A stretch of 64,000 bases of DNA from Tessaracoccus sp. SD287 (GTDB lineage: Bacteria; Actinomycetota; Actinomycetes; Propionibacteriales; Propionibacteriaceae): positions 1 to 64,000 of the forward strand of contig NZ_JADIJQ010000004.1 in NCBI RefSeq assembly GCF_017355265.1, in the 5' to 3' direction. A program made the translations under genes and the position numbers. Each line of letters starts with the position of its first letter. Within the stretch, counting starts at the first letter, position 1. Below, piece by piece: positions 49,234 through 58,015 of the stretch. Under the pieces are notes generated by a model. The model did not search any database. It was not told the origin of the DNA and saw only the letters and a list, made by a program, of their open reading frames with translations.

Positions 49234-49673
49234 ACGTCATGGACACGACCATCGGCACCGCTGCCGGGGCGACAGGTTCTGGTCGCGGATTCTGGGGCGG
49301 CCTGTGGGCCGGCACGAGAGCCGTCATCGGAGCGTTGATGGGGCTGGCTCCGCACGTGATGCATCACATCGGGTTCCTTGCCGGGGCTGCGATCCTGACC
49401 GGCTTCTTCGGCAACGCGGTGTTGTACGTGGCTGGCTTGTTGTTGAGCATCCCGCTACTGCGGCGGTTGCGTCGCCGGTTCGGCACTTGGACTGCCCCGG
49501 CGATCGGGGTGGTTGTGTTCACCGCCCTGTTCGCCCTGTCCGCGTTCGTGATCGGCCCGCTGTTCAACTCCGCCGCCTCCACCGAGCCGGGCACCCCTCC
49601 ACCGGGGGCCAGCGCCAGCGCCACCAGTTCCGAGGAACACTCGGGGCATCACAGTGCCTCGCCCTCGAGATAG
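49230..49673 (+). CDS. Hypothetical membrane protein linked to island lgt
   Basis: 147 residues from GTG 49230 (overlaps the lgt stop); ATG 49239 possible. Three hydrophobic segments, one containing APHVMHHIGFLAGA, and a Ser/Pro/His-rich tail (SSEEHSGHHSASPSR). Histidines and methionines near the membrane suit metal handling, but no family is recognised. Confidence 0.6.
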   Translation: MNVMDTTIGTAAGATGSGRGFWGGLWAGTRAVIGALMGLAPHVMHHIGFLAGAAILTGFFGNAVLYVAGLLLSIPLLRRLRRRFGTWTAPAIGVVVFTALFALSAFVIGPLFNSAASTEPGTPPPGASASATSSEEHSGHHSASPSR

Positions 49674-49756
49674 ACCGACCGCCTCGGAGCGACCGATCCA
49701 CGAAGAAGGCGTCCAGGTTGGACTGCCGCCTGACCTGAGGGGGCCGCCTGCCAGCA

Positions 49757-51196
49757 TCATCCGGCACAGCAGGAGAGCCTGGCGACGTCCGCGGTGAAGG
49801 ACTGAGCCGTGAGTTTGAGGCCTTCGGCCATGGTCAGGTAGGGGCTCCAGAGGGTTGCGACCTGGTCCACGGTCATACCGGCCTCGAGGATGTAGACACC
49901 GGCAGCCGCAATGTCCCCGGCATGCTGCGCCACAGCCGTGATCCCGAGGATGCGGCCGGTGTCGGCGTCGGTAACCATCTTGATCAGGCCCCGCGTGTCC
50001 CTGTCCACAATGGCGCGCGGTACGTGCTCCAACGAGATGACGCGGTAGTCGCACCTGATACCAGCCTGGCGGGCCTGCTTGTCGGTCATTCCGACGGCGG
50101 CGAGGGACGGGCTTGTGAAGGTGACGCGGGGCAGGTGATGGTAATCGATCCGTCGATTGGCGCCCATGAGGGCGTTGTCGACGGCGAGGGTGCCGTGGGC
50201 GGCGGCGACGTAGACGAACTGCGGGTGGCCGGTGACGTCGCCGACGGCCCAGATCCGTGGGTTGGTGGTGCGCAAATGGTCGTCGACGACGACCTCGCCG
50301 AGGTCGCCTACCTCCACCGCGACTGCATCCAAGCCGAGCGCTGCGGTGACCGGCCTTCGACCGGTGGCGACGAGCAGTTCAGCGGCCGCCAGTACCTGGC
50401 TATCGCGGCACATCGTGGCGGTGACAACGACTTCACCTGTGGCCCTGTCGCGACGGACCGCCGTTGGGACTGCCTGAAGTATCACGCGGATGCCCTCGTC
50501 GGCAAAAACCTCTTGAAGGGCTTGAGAGGCCTCGGGTTCTTCGCCCGAGGCGAGGCGAGAGCGGACAAGCATGGTGACCTTGGAGCCCAGGCGGGCGAAG
50601 AGCTGGGCCTGCTCGAGCGCGACGGATCCGCCGCCGATGACCAGCAGGGACTCGGGGACCCGGTCGAGCTCCATCGCGGTCGTTGAGGTGAGGTAGCCGC
50701 TGTCCTCAAGTCCGTCGACCGGTGGTGCCCACGGCGCGGCGCCAGTGGCGATGAGGTACTGGTCCGCGTGGACTGTCCAGCTCGAACCGCTGGGGGCGGT
50801 GATCATCAGCTGCGGGTCCACGGCGGCGCCGGTGAAGACAGCACCGCCTCGGTGCAGGTCCCAGCCGTAGTCGGTGGCGAGATCAAGGTACTTCTTGCTT
50901 CGCAGGGTACCGATCAATTCGTCCTTACCGGCGATCAGTGCGGCCATGTCGACCTGGCCCGCCGTTGCGGTGAGACCGGGGAAGCGGGCTGCGTCGAGTG
51001 CAACGCGCCGGGCCTCCGCGGCTGCGAGCAGCGCCTTGGACGGAACACAACCGGTATTCACGCAGGTGCCGCCGATCGTGCCTTGCTCCACCATCGCCAC
51101 GCTCTTGCCAAGGTTGGTGGCGCGGATTGCCGCGGCAAATGCGCCGCCACCGGATCCGATCACTGCCAGGTCGTACGTGGTGTCCATGGCCTTCAT
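49757..51196 (-). CDS. merA: Mercuric reductase
   Basis: 479 residues from ATG 51196, behind GAGGGAGG. Flavin disulfide reductase: FAD site VIGSGGGAFAAAIRA, redox pair Cys45/Cys50 in GGTCVNTGCVPSK, NAD site VIGGGSVALEQAQLFARLG. The C-terminal vicinal pair Cys476-Cys477 (ARLSCCAG) is the mercury-binding hallmark that separates MerA from other pyridine nucleotide-disulfide reductases. It reduces Hg(II) to Hg(0). No N-terminal HMA domain. Divergent from merR across a MerR-type operator. Confidence 0.95.
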   Translation of the reverse strand: MKAMDTTYDLAVIGSGGGAFAAAIRATNLGKSVAMVEQGTIGGTCVNTGCVPSKALLAAAEARRVALDAARFPGLTATAGQVDMAALIAGKDELIGTLRSKKYLDLATDYGWDLHRGGAVFTGAAVDPQLMITAPSGSSWTVHADQYLIATGAAPWAPPVDGLEDSGYLTSTTAMELDRVPESLLVIGGGSVALEQAQLFARLGSKVTMLVRSRLASGEEPEASQALQEVFADEGIRVILQAVPTAVRRDRATGEVVVTATMCRDSQVLAAAELLVATGRRPVTAALGLDAVAVEVGDLGEVVVDDHLRTTNPRIWAVGDVTGHPQFVYVAAAHGTLAVDNALMGANRRIDYHHLPRVTFTSPSLAAVGMTDKQARQAGIRCDYRVISLEHVPRAIVDRDTRGLIKMVTDADTGRILGITAVAQHAGDIAAAGVYILEAGMTVDQVATLWSPYLTMAEGLKLTAQSFTADVARLSCCAG

Positions 51197-51222
51197 GTGG
51201 GCCTCCCTCTCGTCACGACTAT

Positions 51223-51254
51223 CCTTGACCTTCCAGTGCAATGGAAGGTCAAGG
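51223..51254. promoter_or_regulatory. MerR operator between merA and merR
   Basis: A perfect palindrome with 13-base arms around a 6-base centre (CCTTGACCTTCCA and complement), with TTGACC as -35 of merA. The arms' ends contain the same heptamer found in the tandem boxes, here inverted rather than direct, so I keep them apart. Confidence 0.8.
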
Positions 51255-51267
51255 GAGGGTGGTGCAC

Positions 51268-51657
51268 ATGCGGATCGGTGAGGTGGCCCACGTGGCCGGG
51301 ACCACGACGAAGACCCTGAGGTTCTACGAGCAGGCTGGGCTACTGCCTGGCACGGACCGCACCGCCGGCGGGTACCGCGACTTTGGCGAAGAGGTGCTTG
51401 GTCGGCTTGACTTCATCCGCCGCGGCCAGGCGGCGGGTCTGACCCTTGCCCAGATCAGGCAGGTGCTCCAGATCCGCGACGGCGGCCAGGCCCCGTGTTG
51501 GCACGTCACCGACCTGCTGGCGACCCACCTCGAGGACATCGATCGGCAAATCGCCCAGCTGCAGGAGCTGCGCGCGACGGTCGTCCGTCTGCTCGACGAC
51601 GCCGGCGCTGCAGATCCCGCCACCTGTTCGCCCGGGCAAGTCTGCCGGTACCTGTGA
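51268..51657 (+). CDS. merR: MerR-family mercury-responsive regulator
   Basis: 129 residues from ATG 51268. N-terminal helix-turn-helix IGEVAHVAGTTTKTLRFYEQAGLL; a dimer helix; and metal-site cysteines Cys77 (QAPCWHV), Cys120 and Cys126 (TCSPGQVC), the three-cysteine layout of mercury sensors; a zinc/lead sensor of the ZntR type would be the alternative, but merA decides it. It should bind the palindrome in front of it and unwind the merA promoter on Hg(II). Confidence 0.9.
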   Translation: MRIGEVAHVAGTTTKTLRFYEQAGLLPGTDRTAGGYRDFGEEVLGRLDFIRRGQAAGLTLAQIRQVLQIRDGGQAPCWHVTDLLATHLEDIDRQIAQLQELRATVVRLLDDAGAADPATCSPGQVCRYL

Positions 51658-51687
51658 GCACTTGACGCATACACACCCAGTCGCGAC

Positions 51688-52090
51688 TCAGCGTCTGATC
51701 AGTGGTGTGATCTGCGCTCCAGAGCGCCGTGCGTGGGGTGGCTCGATCTGAAACGTGGAGTGCTCGACGCTCACCTCGAAGTGCCAGGTGGGGGACCTTC
51801 AGGATGTGGCGACGGACGTCATCGAGATCCAGACCACTTGGTGTGGATTCCAGGAGGATCCCACCCGCTTCCTTGAGGATCGAGATGGCACGGGGGACGA
51901 TGAGGGAAGCGATGAACACGCCCGCGAGGGCGTCAATCCGGGTCCACCCGTGAGCGAGATGGTGATCGCGCTGATGATGACTGCGACTGATCCGAGGGCA
52001 TCGTTGACCACCTGTGATCCCGAAAGCGATCGCCAGTCTGCCCCGGTTGGCCGTCTGGTTGGTGTCGGCATGGTCGTGGGTATTGCTCAT
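51688..52090 (-). pseudogene. Cation diffusion facilitator (CDF) efflux gene, decayed
   Basis: From ATG 52090 (MSNTHDHADTN, LAIAFGIT) the reading shifts frame at least three times: QVVNDALGSVAVIISAITISLTGG, then WTRIDALAGVFIASLIVPRA ... LLESTPSGLDLDDVRRHI, then HFEVSVEHSTFQIEPP to a stop at 51688. Helices 2-4 (about 130 residues) are missing between the first two pieces. The pieces match the zinc/cadmium/cobalt CDF family in order. It follows the SPC-ATPase gene by 43 bases and is clearly inactive. Confidence 0.85.
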
Positions 52091-52133
52091 GCGAAGATCA
52101 CCTTCTGGTCTGTCCGGAGTTCGGGCGCTGTGA

Positions 52134-54071
52134 TCAAGGCAGGGCGGCGGCGCGGCCTGCGCGGATACCGTTGCCGATCACGAACACCTCAGCGACTTCG
52201 TGGACGAGCACCACGGCCGCCAGCCCCAGCACTCCGAAGAGCCCCAACGGGATAAGGATGCTGATGAGTGCGAGCGAGAGGATCACGTTTTGAAGCATGA
52301 TCCGGCGGGTCCGGCGCGCGTGGTCGAGGGCGTGGGGCACTAGCCGCAGGTCGTCGCCCATGAGAGCGATGTCAGCGGTCTCGATGGCGACGTCGGTGCC
52401 CATCGCCCCCATCGCCACGCCGAGGTCGGCGGTGGCAAGCGCGGGGGCGTCGTTGACGCCGTCGCCGACCATCGCCGTGGAGCGCCCGCGCCTGCGGAGT
52501 TGGTTGACGATCGCCGACTTGTCCTCAGGGCGCAGGTTTGCGTACACCTCGCTGATCCCGGCCTCTCGGGCGATGGTGCGGGCCGTGGCGTCGTTGTCCC
52601 CGGTGAGCATGACAATTCTGTATCCGTCGGCCTGGAGGTGCGCGATGACCCCGGGCGCTTCGGGCCGGAGTTCGTCTCGGACGGCGATCACGCCGACTGG
52701 GGCCCCATCAACTTCTACGATGACGGCGGTGGCACCCGTTCCCTGCATGCGGGTCACGTCGGGGGCGAGTGGGCCGGCGTGGATCCAACCAGGACGTCCG
52801 AGCCGCAGGCTGCGCCCGTCGAGGTTGCCCGCAAGTCCGGATCCCACCTCGGCCGTCACGCCGTCGGCCGGGCGCACGTCGTCGACCTCGGCAAGGATCG
52901 CTCTGGCCAGGGGGTGTTCGCTGCGGACCTCCAGTGAGGCAGCCAGGCCCATCACCTCGGCGGCGGAGTATCCGTCGGCGGAGAACACCTCAACCACGGC
53001 TGGGCGGTTGCGGGTCAGGGTGCCGGTCTTGTCCAACGCGATGGTGCGGACGTTGCCGAGTGTCTCCAACGCGGCGCCCCCCTTGATCAGGACCCCACGG
53101 CGGCTCGCCGCTCCGATGGACGCCACCGCTGTCACGGGCACTGAGATGGCCAGCGCACATGGGGACGCCGCCACCACCATCACCAGGGCGCGTTGGAACC
53201 ACAGAGCGGGCTCCCCGAGCAGGAACCCAGCAACGACGGTGAGGGCGGCGGCGATGAGGATTCCCGGGACCAGTGGCTTGGCGATGCGGTCGGCCAGTCG
53301 TTGGGTAGCGCCCTTCCGAGACTGTTCGGCCTCGACGATGTGCACGATGCGCGCGAGGGAGTTGTCCGAGGCCGTCGCGGTCACGGTCACCTCAAGAACA
53401 CCTGATCCGTTGATCGAACCGGCGAACACCTGATCTCCTGGACCGGCCTCGACTGGCATTGATTCGCCAGTGATGGCGGAGGTGTCCAGCACCGTCCTGC
53501 CGGCCATGATGTCACCGTCCGTCGCTACCCGTTCGCCGGGTCTCACGATCATCAGGTCCCCGACCACCAGGTCATCGGGGCTGAGCACCACGTCCCGATC
53601 GTCGCGTCGGACGGTCGCCTCTCGCGGAACCAGATCCAGCAGCGCTCGCAACCCGTGTCGGGTCTTTGTCAGTGAGTACTCTTCCAAGCCCTCTGCCAGT
53701 GAGAACAGGAAGGCCAGCATCGCGGCCTCCTCGATCTGGCCGAGGGCGGTGGCGCCGACGGCCCCGATCGTCATCAGCAGGCCGACCCCGAGTTTGCCGC
53801 GGGCCAGCCGCCTTAGAGCTCCGGGCACAAACGTCGACGCTCCCACGAGGAGCGCGGTGGCGCTGAACACCAGCTCGGTTGACTCCCACCCCAACAGCCC
53901 AGAGACGAAGCCCGCAAGCAACAACGCAGCAGAGGCGAGCCCGAACTGAATGTCGCGAACCTGCCACACGCGCTTTACCGTTTCATCATCCTCAGAGGCC
54001 AATCCGGCTGGTGCTTCGCACCCGCACGCGCTCTCGATGTCCTCACCTACTTCAAGGTTGCGTCCGCTCAT
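52134..54071 (-). CDS. P1B-type ATPase with SPC motif (Cd/Zn/Co class)
   Basis: 645 residues. The short N-terminus has a cysteine cluster (SACGCEAP) and no HMA domain. Metal motif SPCALAIS at 303-305, TGES (about 201), DKTGTLTRN, SEHPLARA and GDGVNDAPAL present. SPC and lack of HMA match P1B-4 type exporters such as CtpD/CtpG, pumping Cd, Zn or Co. Its ATG overlaps the stop of the ArsR gene (ATGA), so the sensor and pump are coupled. Confidence 0.88.
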   Translation of the reverse strand: MSGRNLEVGEDIESACGCEAPAGLASEDDETVKRVWQVRDIQFGLASAALLLAGFVSGLLGWESTELVFSATALLVGASTFVPGALRRLARGKLGVGLLMTIGAVGATALGQIEEAAMLAFLFSLAEGLEEYSLTKTRHGLRALLDLVPREATVRRDDRDVVLSPDDLVVGDLMIVRPGERVATDGDIMAGRTVLDTSAITGESMPVEAGPGDQVFAGSINGSGVLEVTVTATASDNSLARIVHIVEAEQSRKGATQRLADRIAKPLVPGILIAAALTVVAGFLLGEPALWFQRALVMVVAASPCALAISVPVTAVASIGAASRRGVLIKGGAALETLGNVRTIALDKTGTLTRNRPAVVEVFSADGYSAAEVMGLAASLEVRSEHPLARAILAEVDDVRPADGVTAEVGSGLAGNLDGRSLRLGRPGWIHAGPLAPDVTRMQGTGATAVIVEVDGAPVGVIAVRDELRPEAPGVIAHLQADGYRIVMLTGDNDATARTIAREAGISEVYANLRPEDKSAIVNQLRRRGRSTAMVGDGVNDAPALATADLGVAMGAMGTDVAIETADIALMGDDLRLVPHALDHARRTRRIMLQNVILSLALISILIPLGLFGVLGLAAVVLVHEVAEVFVIGNGIRAGRAAALP

Positions 54072-54481
54072 CGCTGAGCCCTCGTCTGGTGTGTCTTCAA
54101 CTGTTCAGGGGTGGGGTTCGTGGTGGTGCCGATGCCATAGTTCGGACACAGCGCCACCGCCTGGCCGGTTGACTCGAGGAGACGCTCCGCGGCCGCCAGC
54201 ACCGCGAGCAACTCCGGGGCGCCCGCCAGCGAAAACACCGAGGCGCGACCCTCGGGCCGCGACTCCACCAACCCGCACTCACGCAGGCAGGCGAGGTGGG
54301 CACTCACCGTTGACTGGGCCAACCCGAGGTGCTTGGTCAAATCGCGAACCCTGTGCTCGCCCAACGTCAGGTGTTGGAGGATCGCCAGCCGGGACGGATC
54401 GGACAATCCATGGAAGAACGCCGCAGCCACCGACAGGTCGTCGAGCGAAGTGGCATCGCCGCGTGGGGTTATCATCGTCAT
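54068..54481 (-). CDS. cmtR: ArsR-family metal sensor, CmtR-like
   Basis: 137 residues. Winged helix with LSDPSRLAILQHL and QSTVSAHLACLRECGLVESRPEGRASVF. The metal ligands of CmtR are present: Cys65 and Cys69 in the recognition helix plus Cys112 (ALCPNYG). CmtR senses Cd(II)/Pb(II) and represses a P-type ATPase, which fits the downstream gene. Leaderless start at ATG 54481, with a -10 TAGCAT six bases before it. Confidence 0.88.
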   Translation of the reverse strand: MTMITPRGDATSLDDLSVAAAFFHGLSDPSRLAILQHLTLGEHRVRDLTKHLGLAQSTVSAHLACLRECGLVESRPEGRASVFSLAGAPELLAVLAAAERLLESTGQAVALCPNYGIGTTTNPTPEQLKTHQTRAQR

Positions 54482-54487
54482 AACTCG

Positions 54488-54493
54488 ATGCTA
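54488..54493 (-). promoter_or_regulatory. -10 element of cmtR, leaderless start
   Basis: TAGCAT on the minus strand, six bases, then ATG 54481, the same geometry as hemA and thrC. Confidence 0.45.
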
Positions 54494-54585
54494 GCACCGG
54501 GGGGACGGTCGCGTGAGGCTGGGACTTGTGGTTCACAGGCGAAGCTGCCGCCGACCACGATGTCGACGGCAGCGGGACGGGATCG

Positions 54586-54909
54586 TCAGTGCCCGTGGCC
54601 GGCGCGGCCGGAGTGGTTCATGAACAGCATCATCACGGCCATCATGACCATGCACCCCAAGGCATAGAGGATGACGCCCCCGCCAGCAGCGCCGGTCGCC
54701 ATCAGGTAGACCACGATCGCCAGCATGGGGGCGCACATCAACAGATGCACCCACCACTTGTGACCGGTGTGTGATGCGTGCTGGGTGCCCAAGGCCTCCG
54801 GACGGGGGCCCGCGTCCGGTGCCCCCCAAGAGGTGGTTCCGCCACGCTCGTCTGGAAAGCTGCCGTCGTGGCGATGGGCCTGGTCCTGCTGTGGCGTGTG
54901 GTGGGTCAT
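54586..54909 (-). CDS. DUF2933-like small membrane protein
   Basis: 107 residues from ATG 54909. A His/Gln-rich N-terminus (about 1-50) is followed by two helices of the type HKWWVHLLMCAPMLAIVVYL ... ALGCMVMMAVMMLFMNH, rich in Met, Cys and His, and a GRAGHGH tail. Proteins of this type sit in copper-resistance loci; a metal-binding or transport-helper role is plausible but not shown. Box D and a CATAAT -10 (54944-54949) precede it. Confidence 0.7.
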   Translation of the reverse strand: MTHHTPQQDQAHRHDGSFPDERGGTTSWGAPDAGPRPEALGTQHASHTGHKWWVHLLMCAPMLAIVVYLMATGAAGGGVILYALGCMVMMAVMMLFMNHSGRAGHGH

Positions 54910-54981
54910 GATTGCTCCCTGGCCGTTCGGATGAAGTAGTTCAATTATGTCCACCAGGCATTCATGTCTGACGTAGTCACG

Positions 54982-54999
54982 GTCTGGTATTCGTCAAGA
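54982..54999 (-). promoter_or_regulatory. Tandem heptamer box D
   Basis: Minus strand CTTGACG-AATA-CCAGACC, 72 bases before the DUF2933-like start. A CATAAT -10 begins 32 bases downstream, the same spacing as in boxes A and B. Confidence 0.5.
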
Positions 55000-55029
55000 A
55001 TCGTGACTTCATTCGACATACTTCAAGGC

Positions 55030-55480
55030 GATCATGTCCCACATCCTGACCGGATCGGGTTTTGCCTGGCGTTCGGCTCTGTGCGTTCATGTACTCCGGG
55101 GCCAGGAAAGTGAACTCGGTGCCGCGCAGGCCACGTGCCTTTGTGCTGATCCATTCGAGACCGCCACTCCACCGCTCCAAGGCAGCCTGCGCGACACCCA
55201 CAGCGCCAAGGTGTGCAGGCCACTGAGGAGTTCCTCGGCGGTACGGCGGCCGAGGAGGTGGAGCAGCTTGATGTAGCGGCTGTGCCGGCACACCAGCGTG
55301 CCGATCGTCGAGAGTTCACCGCGACCGCTGATGAGCTCGCCCTCCCAATCCCCGCGCGGCTGCGATCGGCCGCGGCGATCGGCCGGCCGGGACTGATGAA
55401 CCGTGGCGAACGTTCCTGCGGACGACGGCGGCGTTGACGTCGCGGCGACAATCTGAGGGCGGCGTTCGACGCCTGCCATC
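55030..55480 (-). pseudogene. IS30-family transposase remnant
   Basis: Pieces of an IS30 transposase DDE region can be read across several minus-strand frames: HQSRPADRRGR, GDWEGELISGRGELSTIG, TLVCRHSRYIKLLHL, then TFLAPEYMNAQ-like sequence. The start, the end and the reading frame are gone, and no terminal inverted repeats were found. Codon use is poor. It marks past transposition in the island; the 678 bases between the DUF2933-like and DUF305 genes hold this and box D only. Confidence 0.6.
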
Positions 55481-55587
55481 AGGCGTCTGGACGCCACCCC
55501 TGGAACGGTCAACGTTCTGTGAAGTGGACTCTTTGTATCAAGGGTCACTCTTCCCAGCCAGCCACGCTGGCGCGCACCACACCTGGG

Positions 55588-56181
55588 TCAGGACATCGTC
55601 TTCATGCGGGCGATCTCTTCTGTCTGTGCCTTCACCACCGTTTCGGCGAGTGATTTCACCTCGGGGTTCTGCGTGGTCGTCAGCACCTCCTCGGCCATGG
55701 TGACTGCACCCTCGTGATGCTTGATCATCAGCTCCACCCATAGGCCGTCGAACTCCGCACCCTCAGCTGCAGTGAGGGCGTCCATTTCAGCCTTGGTCAT
55801 CATTCCCCCAGACCCGTGGTCCATGGTGGCGGCGGGTCCGGACTCGCCCCAGTCCTTGAGCCAGCCCTCCATCGTCTTGATCTCCGGATCTTGGGCCGAC
55901 TTGATCTCAGTGGCCAGCGTGCGAACCTGCTGGGACGCGGTGGTCTTTGCTAAGGCGATGTCGGCCATCTCGATGGCCTGCTGGTGATGCGGAATCATCA
56001 TCTGGGCGAACATCACATCACCGGCACGAGCTGCCTCGTTCGAGGGGGCTGAGGATGGGGAGTTGCTGGAACTGGGCACGGCGGCGGGATTGCTTGCGTT
56101 GGAATCGGAGCAGGCGGCGAGCGCTCCTGCCATTGCCAGCGCGATGGCGCTGGCGCTGAGGCGGCGTGCAATGCGGTTCAT
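55588..56181 (-). CDS. DUF305 lipoprotein (ferritin-like, copper-associated)
   Basis: 197 residues from ATG 56181, spaced correctly after GAGG; ATG 56187 is too close to it. Signal peptide with lipobox ALAAC. Two DUF305 half-repeats are seen: MFAQMMIPHHQQAIEMADIAL and WVELMIKHHEGAVTMAEE, each with the paired histidines and methionines, on a four-helix bundle. A metal-binding role outside the cell is likely. A Gly/Met/His patch (MDHGSGGMM) is present between them. Box E is 99 bases upstream. Confidence 0.85.
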   Translation of the reverse strand: MNRIARRLSASAIALAMAGALAACSDSNASNPAAVPSSSNSPSSAPSNEAARAGDVMFAQMMIPHHQQAIEMADIALAKTTASQQVRTLATEIKSAQDPEIKTMEGWLKDWGESGPAATMDHGSGGMMTKAEMDALTAAEGAEFDGLWVELMIKHHEGAVTMAEEVLTTTQNPEVKSLAETVVKAQTEEIARMKTMS

Positions 56182-56255
56182 GGTCATTCCTCTTCATCGG
56201 ATGGACGGGCGAGAACTGACGCTCCCCCGTTGGGGTTGCGAGCAGCCGCGCAAGT

Positions 56256-56298
56256 CTTCACCTCCACTTCACAAGGGTTCGTCTAGATCAGGTCAAGA
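56256..56298 (-). promoter_or_regulatory. Box E plus a second tandem element upstream of DUF305
   Basis: 56281-56298 reads CTAGACG and CTTGACC units with 11-base period on the minus strand. Beside it, on the plus strand, CTTCACC-TCCA-CTTCACA (56256-56273) is another 11-base-period pair. Another pair, CTTCACCGAA twice at 11 bases, lies at 56365-56385. The CTTCACC units may bind a different OmpR-type regulator. Confidence 0.4.
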
Positions 56299-56459
56299 TT
56301 CGATGAAGGATGGCAACCTGGAGTCCGTCGACGGGGAGGACGTGACTAGCTAGACACGGTACGTCTTCACCGAACCTTCACCGAAGGTTCGCTCGATGAC
56401 GACACCTGCGAGCTGTAATGAATGCCTGTACCACCATGGGTATGGGACAACTGGCGACC

Positions 56460-57926
56460 TCATTCGACGTAGTTCAGGGCGATCATCATGCCCGCCTCGG
56501 CGTGGTAGATGTTGTGACAGTGCACCGCCCAGGAGCCAGCGTTGTCCGCATCCAATTCGATCGGCATCGACTGCATCGGCGCGAGCAGAACGGTGTCCTT
56601 CCGCAGGCCGGACGGCAGCGCGAAGGTATGGCCGTGCAGGTGCAGCGGATGAGTCATCATCGTCATGTTCATCACATCCAGGCGCAAGCGTTCGCCGGCC
56701 TTGACGTTCAGTGGCTCGTTCTCGCCGAAGCGGGCACCGTTGATGCCCCATTGGTAGGGCTTCATCGAACCCTGCAGGGTCAGACCGGCCTTGGCATCCA
56801 CCGCCCGTCCCGGCAGGGTGGACGACTCGTGCGGCTTCAGTTCCGACCCGGTCAGCACCTGGCCTGCAAGTTCGGACGGGGACACCCCCGCGGCAGGAGC
56901 AGCGCCGGATCCCGTCTTGACCAGGGCCATCGCCTGCCCACCCGACTTCTTCCCGAACGGTCGCGCGACCAGCGGGAACACCCCATCACCCAGGGTGACG
57001 ACCGCGTCGTAACGCTCGCCCATGCCGATGTAGAACGCACCCACCTCCTGCGGGACGACCGCGAATCCGTCGGTGTGGGTGATGGTCATCCGGTGCCCAC
57101 CCAGGGCCACGGTGAAGATGGTGTCGGCGGCGGCGTTGATGATTCGCAGGCGGATGCGCTGGCCGGGCTTGCCCGCAAAGGCGTGCGGCGCGCTGGGCAC
57201 CCTGCCGTTGATGAGGAAGTGGGGGTAGGTCACGTCGCCGGCATCACCCCACGGTTGTTCACCTTGCCCGCCATGTCCTCCGTGGTCCATCCCGCCCATG
57301 CCACGGGTGGTTGGCCCGCCGTCGGCGATCAGCTTCGCGAGCACATCGTCCGGCGTGCTTCCGGTGCCGTCAACCCAGTCGTCCAGCACCACGATCCACT
57401 CGTCGTCGTAGGCACCGGGTTCGGCCGGGTCATCGATCACCAGTGGGGCGTACAGGCCGCGGTCGAGCTGGACGCCGACGTGCGGATGGAAGAAGTACGT
57501 GCCCGGGTCGGGGGCGGTGAATTCGTAGACGTACTTCTGTCCGGTGGCGATCGGGTCCTGCGTCATTCCGGGCACACCGTCGGCGTGATTGTTCAACCGG
57601 ATGCCGTGCCAGTGGATCGAGGTGTCGACCGGCAGTTGATTGTCCAGGGTCAGGCGGAGGAAGTCGCCCGCTGTGACGCGCACCACGGGCCCCGGAGCGG
57701 AGTCGCCGTACGCCCAGGTCGGCACGGTGGGGCCACCCAGATCCAGGGTCATCGGCCTGGCCACCAAGCTCTGCTCGACGACCTTCTGCCCGGGGGCGGG
57801 GGACGGTGTGGGCACGGCGAGGGATGTGGAGTCGGCAGAGGTGGTGGTGTCACTGCAGGCCGTGAGGACGGCGGCGCTGATCCCCAGTCCTCCGAAGATC
57901 GCGGTGCGGCGGGAAATGCGGGTCAT
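56460..57926 (-). CDS. Multicopper oxidase, Tat-exported lipoprotein
   Basis: 488 residues, ATG 57926. Twin-arginine signal (SRRTAIFGG) with lipobox LTAC, so Tat-exported and lipid-anchored. Copper ligands are complete: HWHG, HPHVG, HPLHLHGH and HCHNIYHAEAGM, giving type 1, 2 and 3 sites. A Met/His/Gly insert (MGGMDHGGHGG) occurs in the middle, as in cuprous oxidases. It is likely to oxidise Cu(I) to less toxic Cu(II) outside the membrane. Box F is 71 bases upstream. Confidence 0.93.
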   Translation of the reverse strand: MTRISRRTAIFGGLGISAAVLTACSDTTTSADSTSLAVPTPSPAPGQKVVEQSLVARPMTLDLGGPTVPTWAYGDSAPGPVVRVTAGDFLRLTLDNQLPVDTSIHWHGIRLNNHADGVPGMTQDPIATGQKYVYEFTAPDPGTYFFHPHVGVQLDRGLYAPLVIDDPAEPGAYDDEWIVVLDDWVDGTGSTPDDVLAKLIADGGPTTRGMGGMDHGGHGGQGEQPWGDAGDVTYPHFLINGRVPSAPHAFAGKPGQRIRLRIINAAADTIFTVALGGHRMTITHTDGFAVVPQEVGAFYIGMGERYDAVVTLGDGVFPLVARPFGKKSGGQAMALVKTGSGAAPAAGVSPSELAGQVLTGSELKPHESSTLPGRAVDAKAGLTLQGSMKPYQWGINGARFGENEPLNVKAGERLRLDVMNMTMMTHPLHLHGHTFALPSGLRKDTVLLAPMQSMPIELDADNAGSWAVHCHNIYHAEAGMMIALNYVE

Positions 57927-57997
57927 GGAACCCTCTCATGGGGGTAGGGGACAGATCCCGAGCCTGCGTCGCACTCGTTCGGATCCGGTGTCGAGCG

Positions 57998-58015
57998 TGT
58001 CAGGATGTGGTCAAG
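57998..58015 (-). promoter_or_regulatory. Tandem heptamer box F upstream of the multicopper oxidase
   Basis: Minus strand CTTGACC-ACAT-CCTGACA. A CAGGCT -10-like hexamer begins 31 bases downstream (complement AGCCTG at 57961-57966). Confidence 0.55.
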
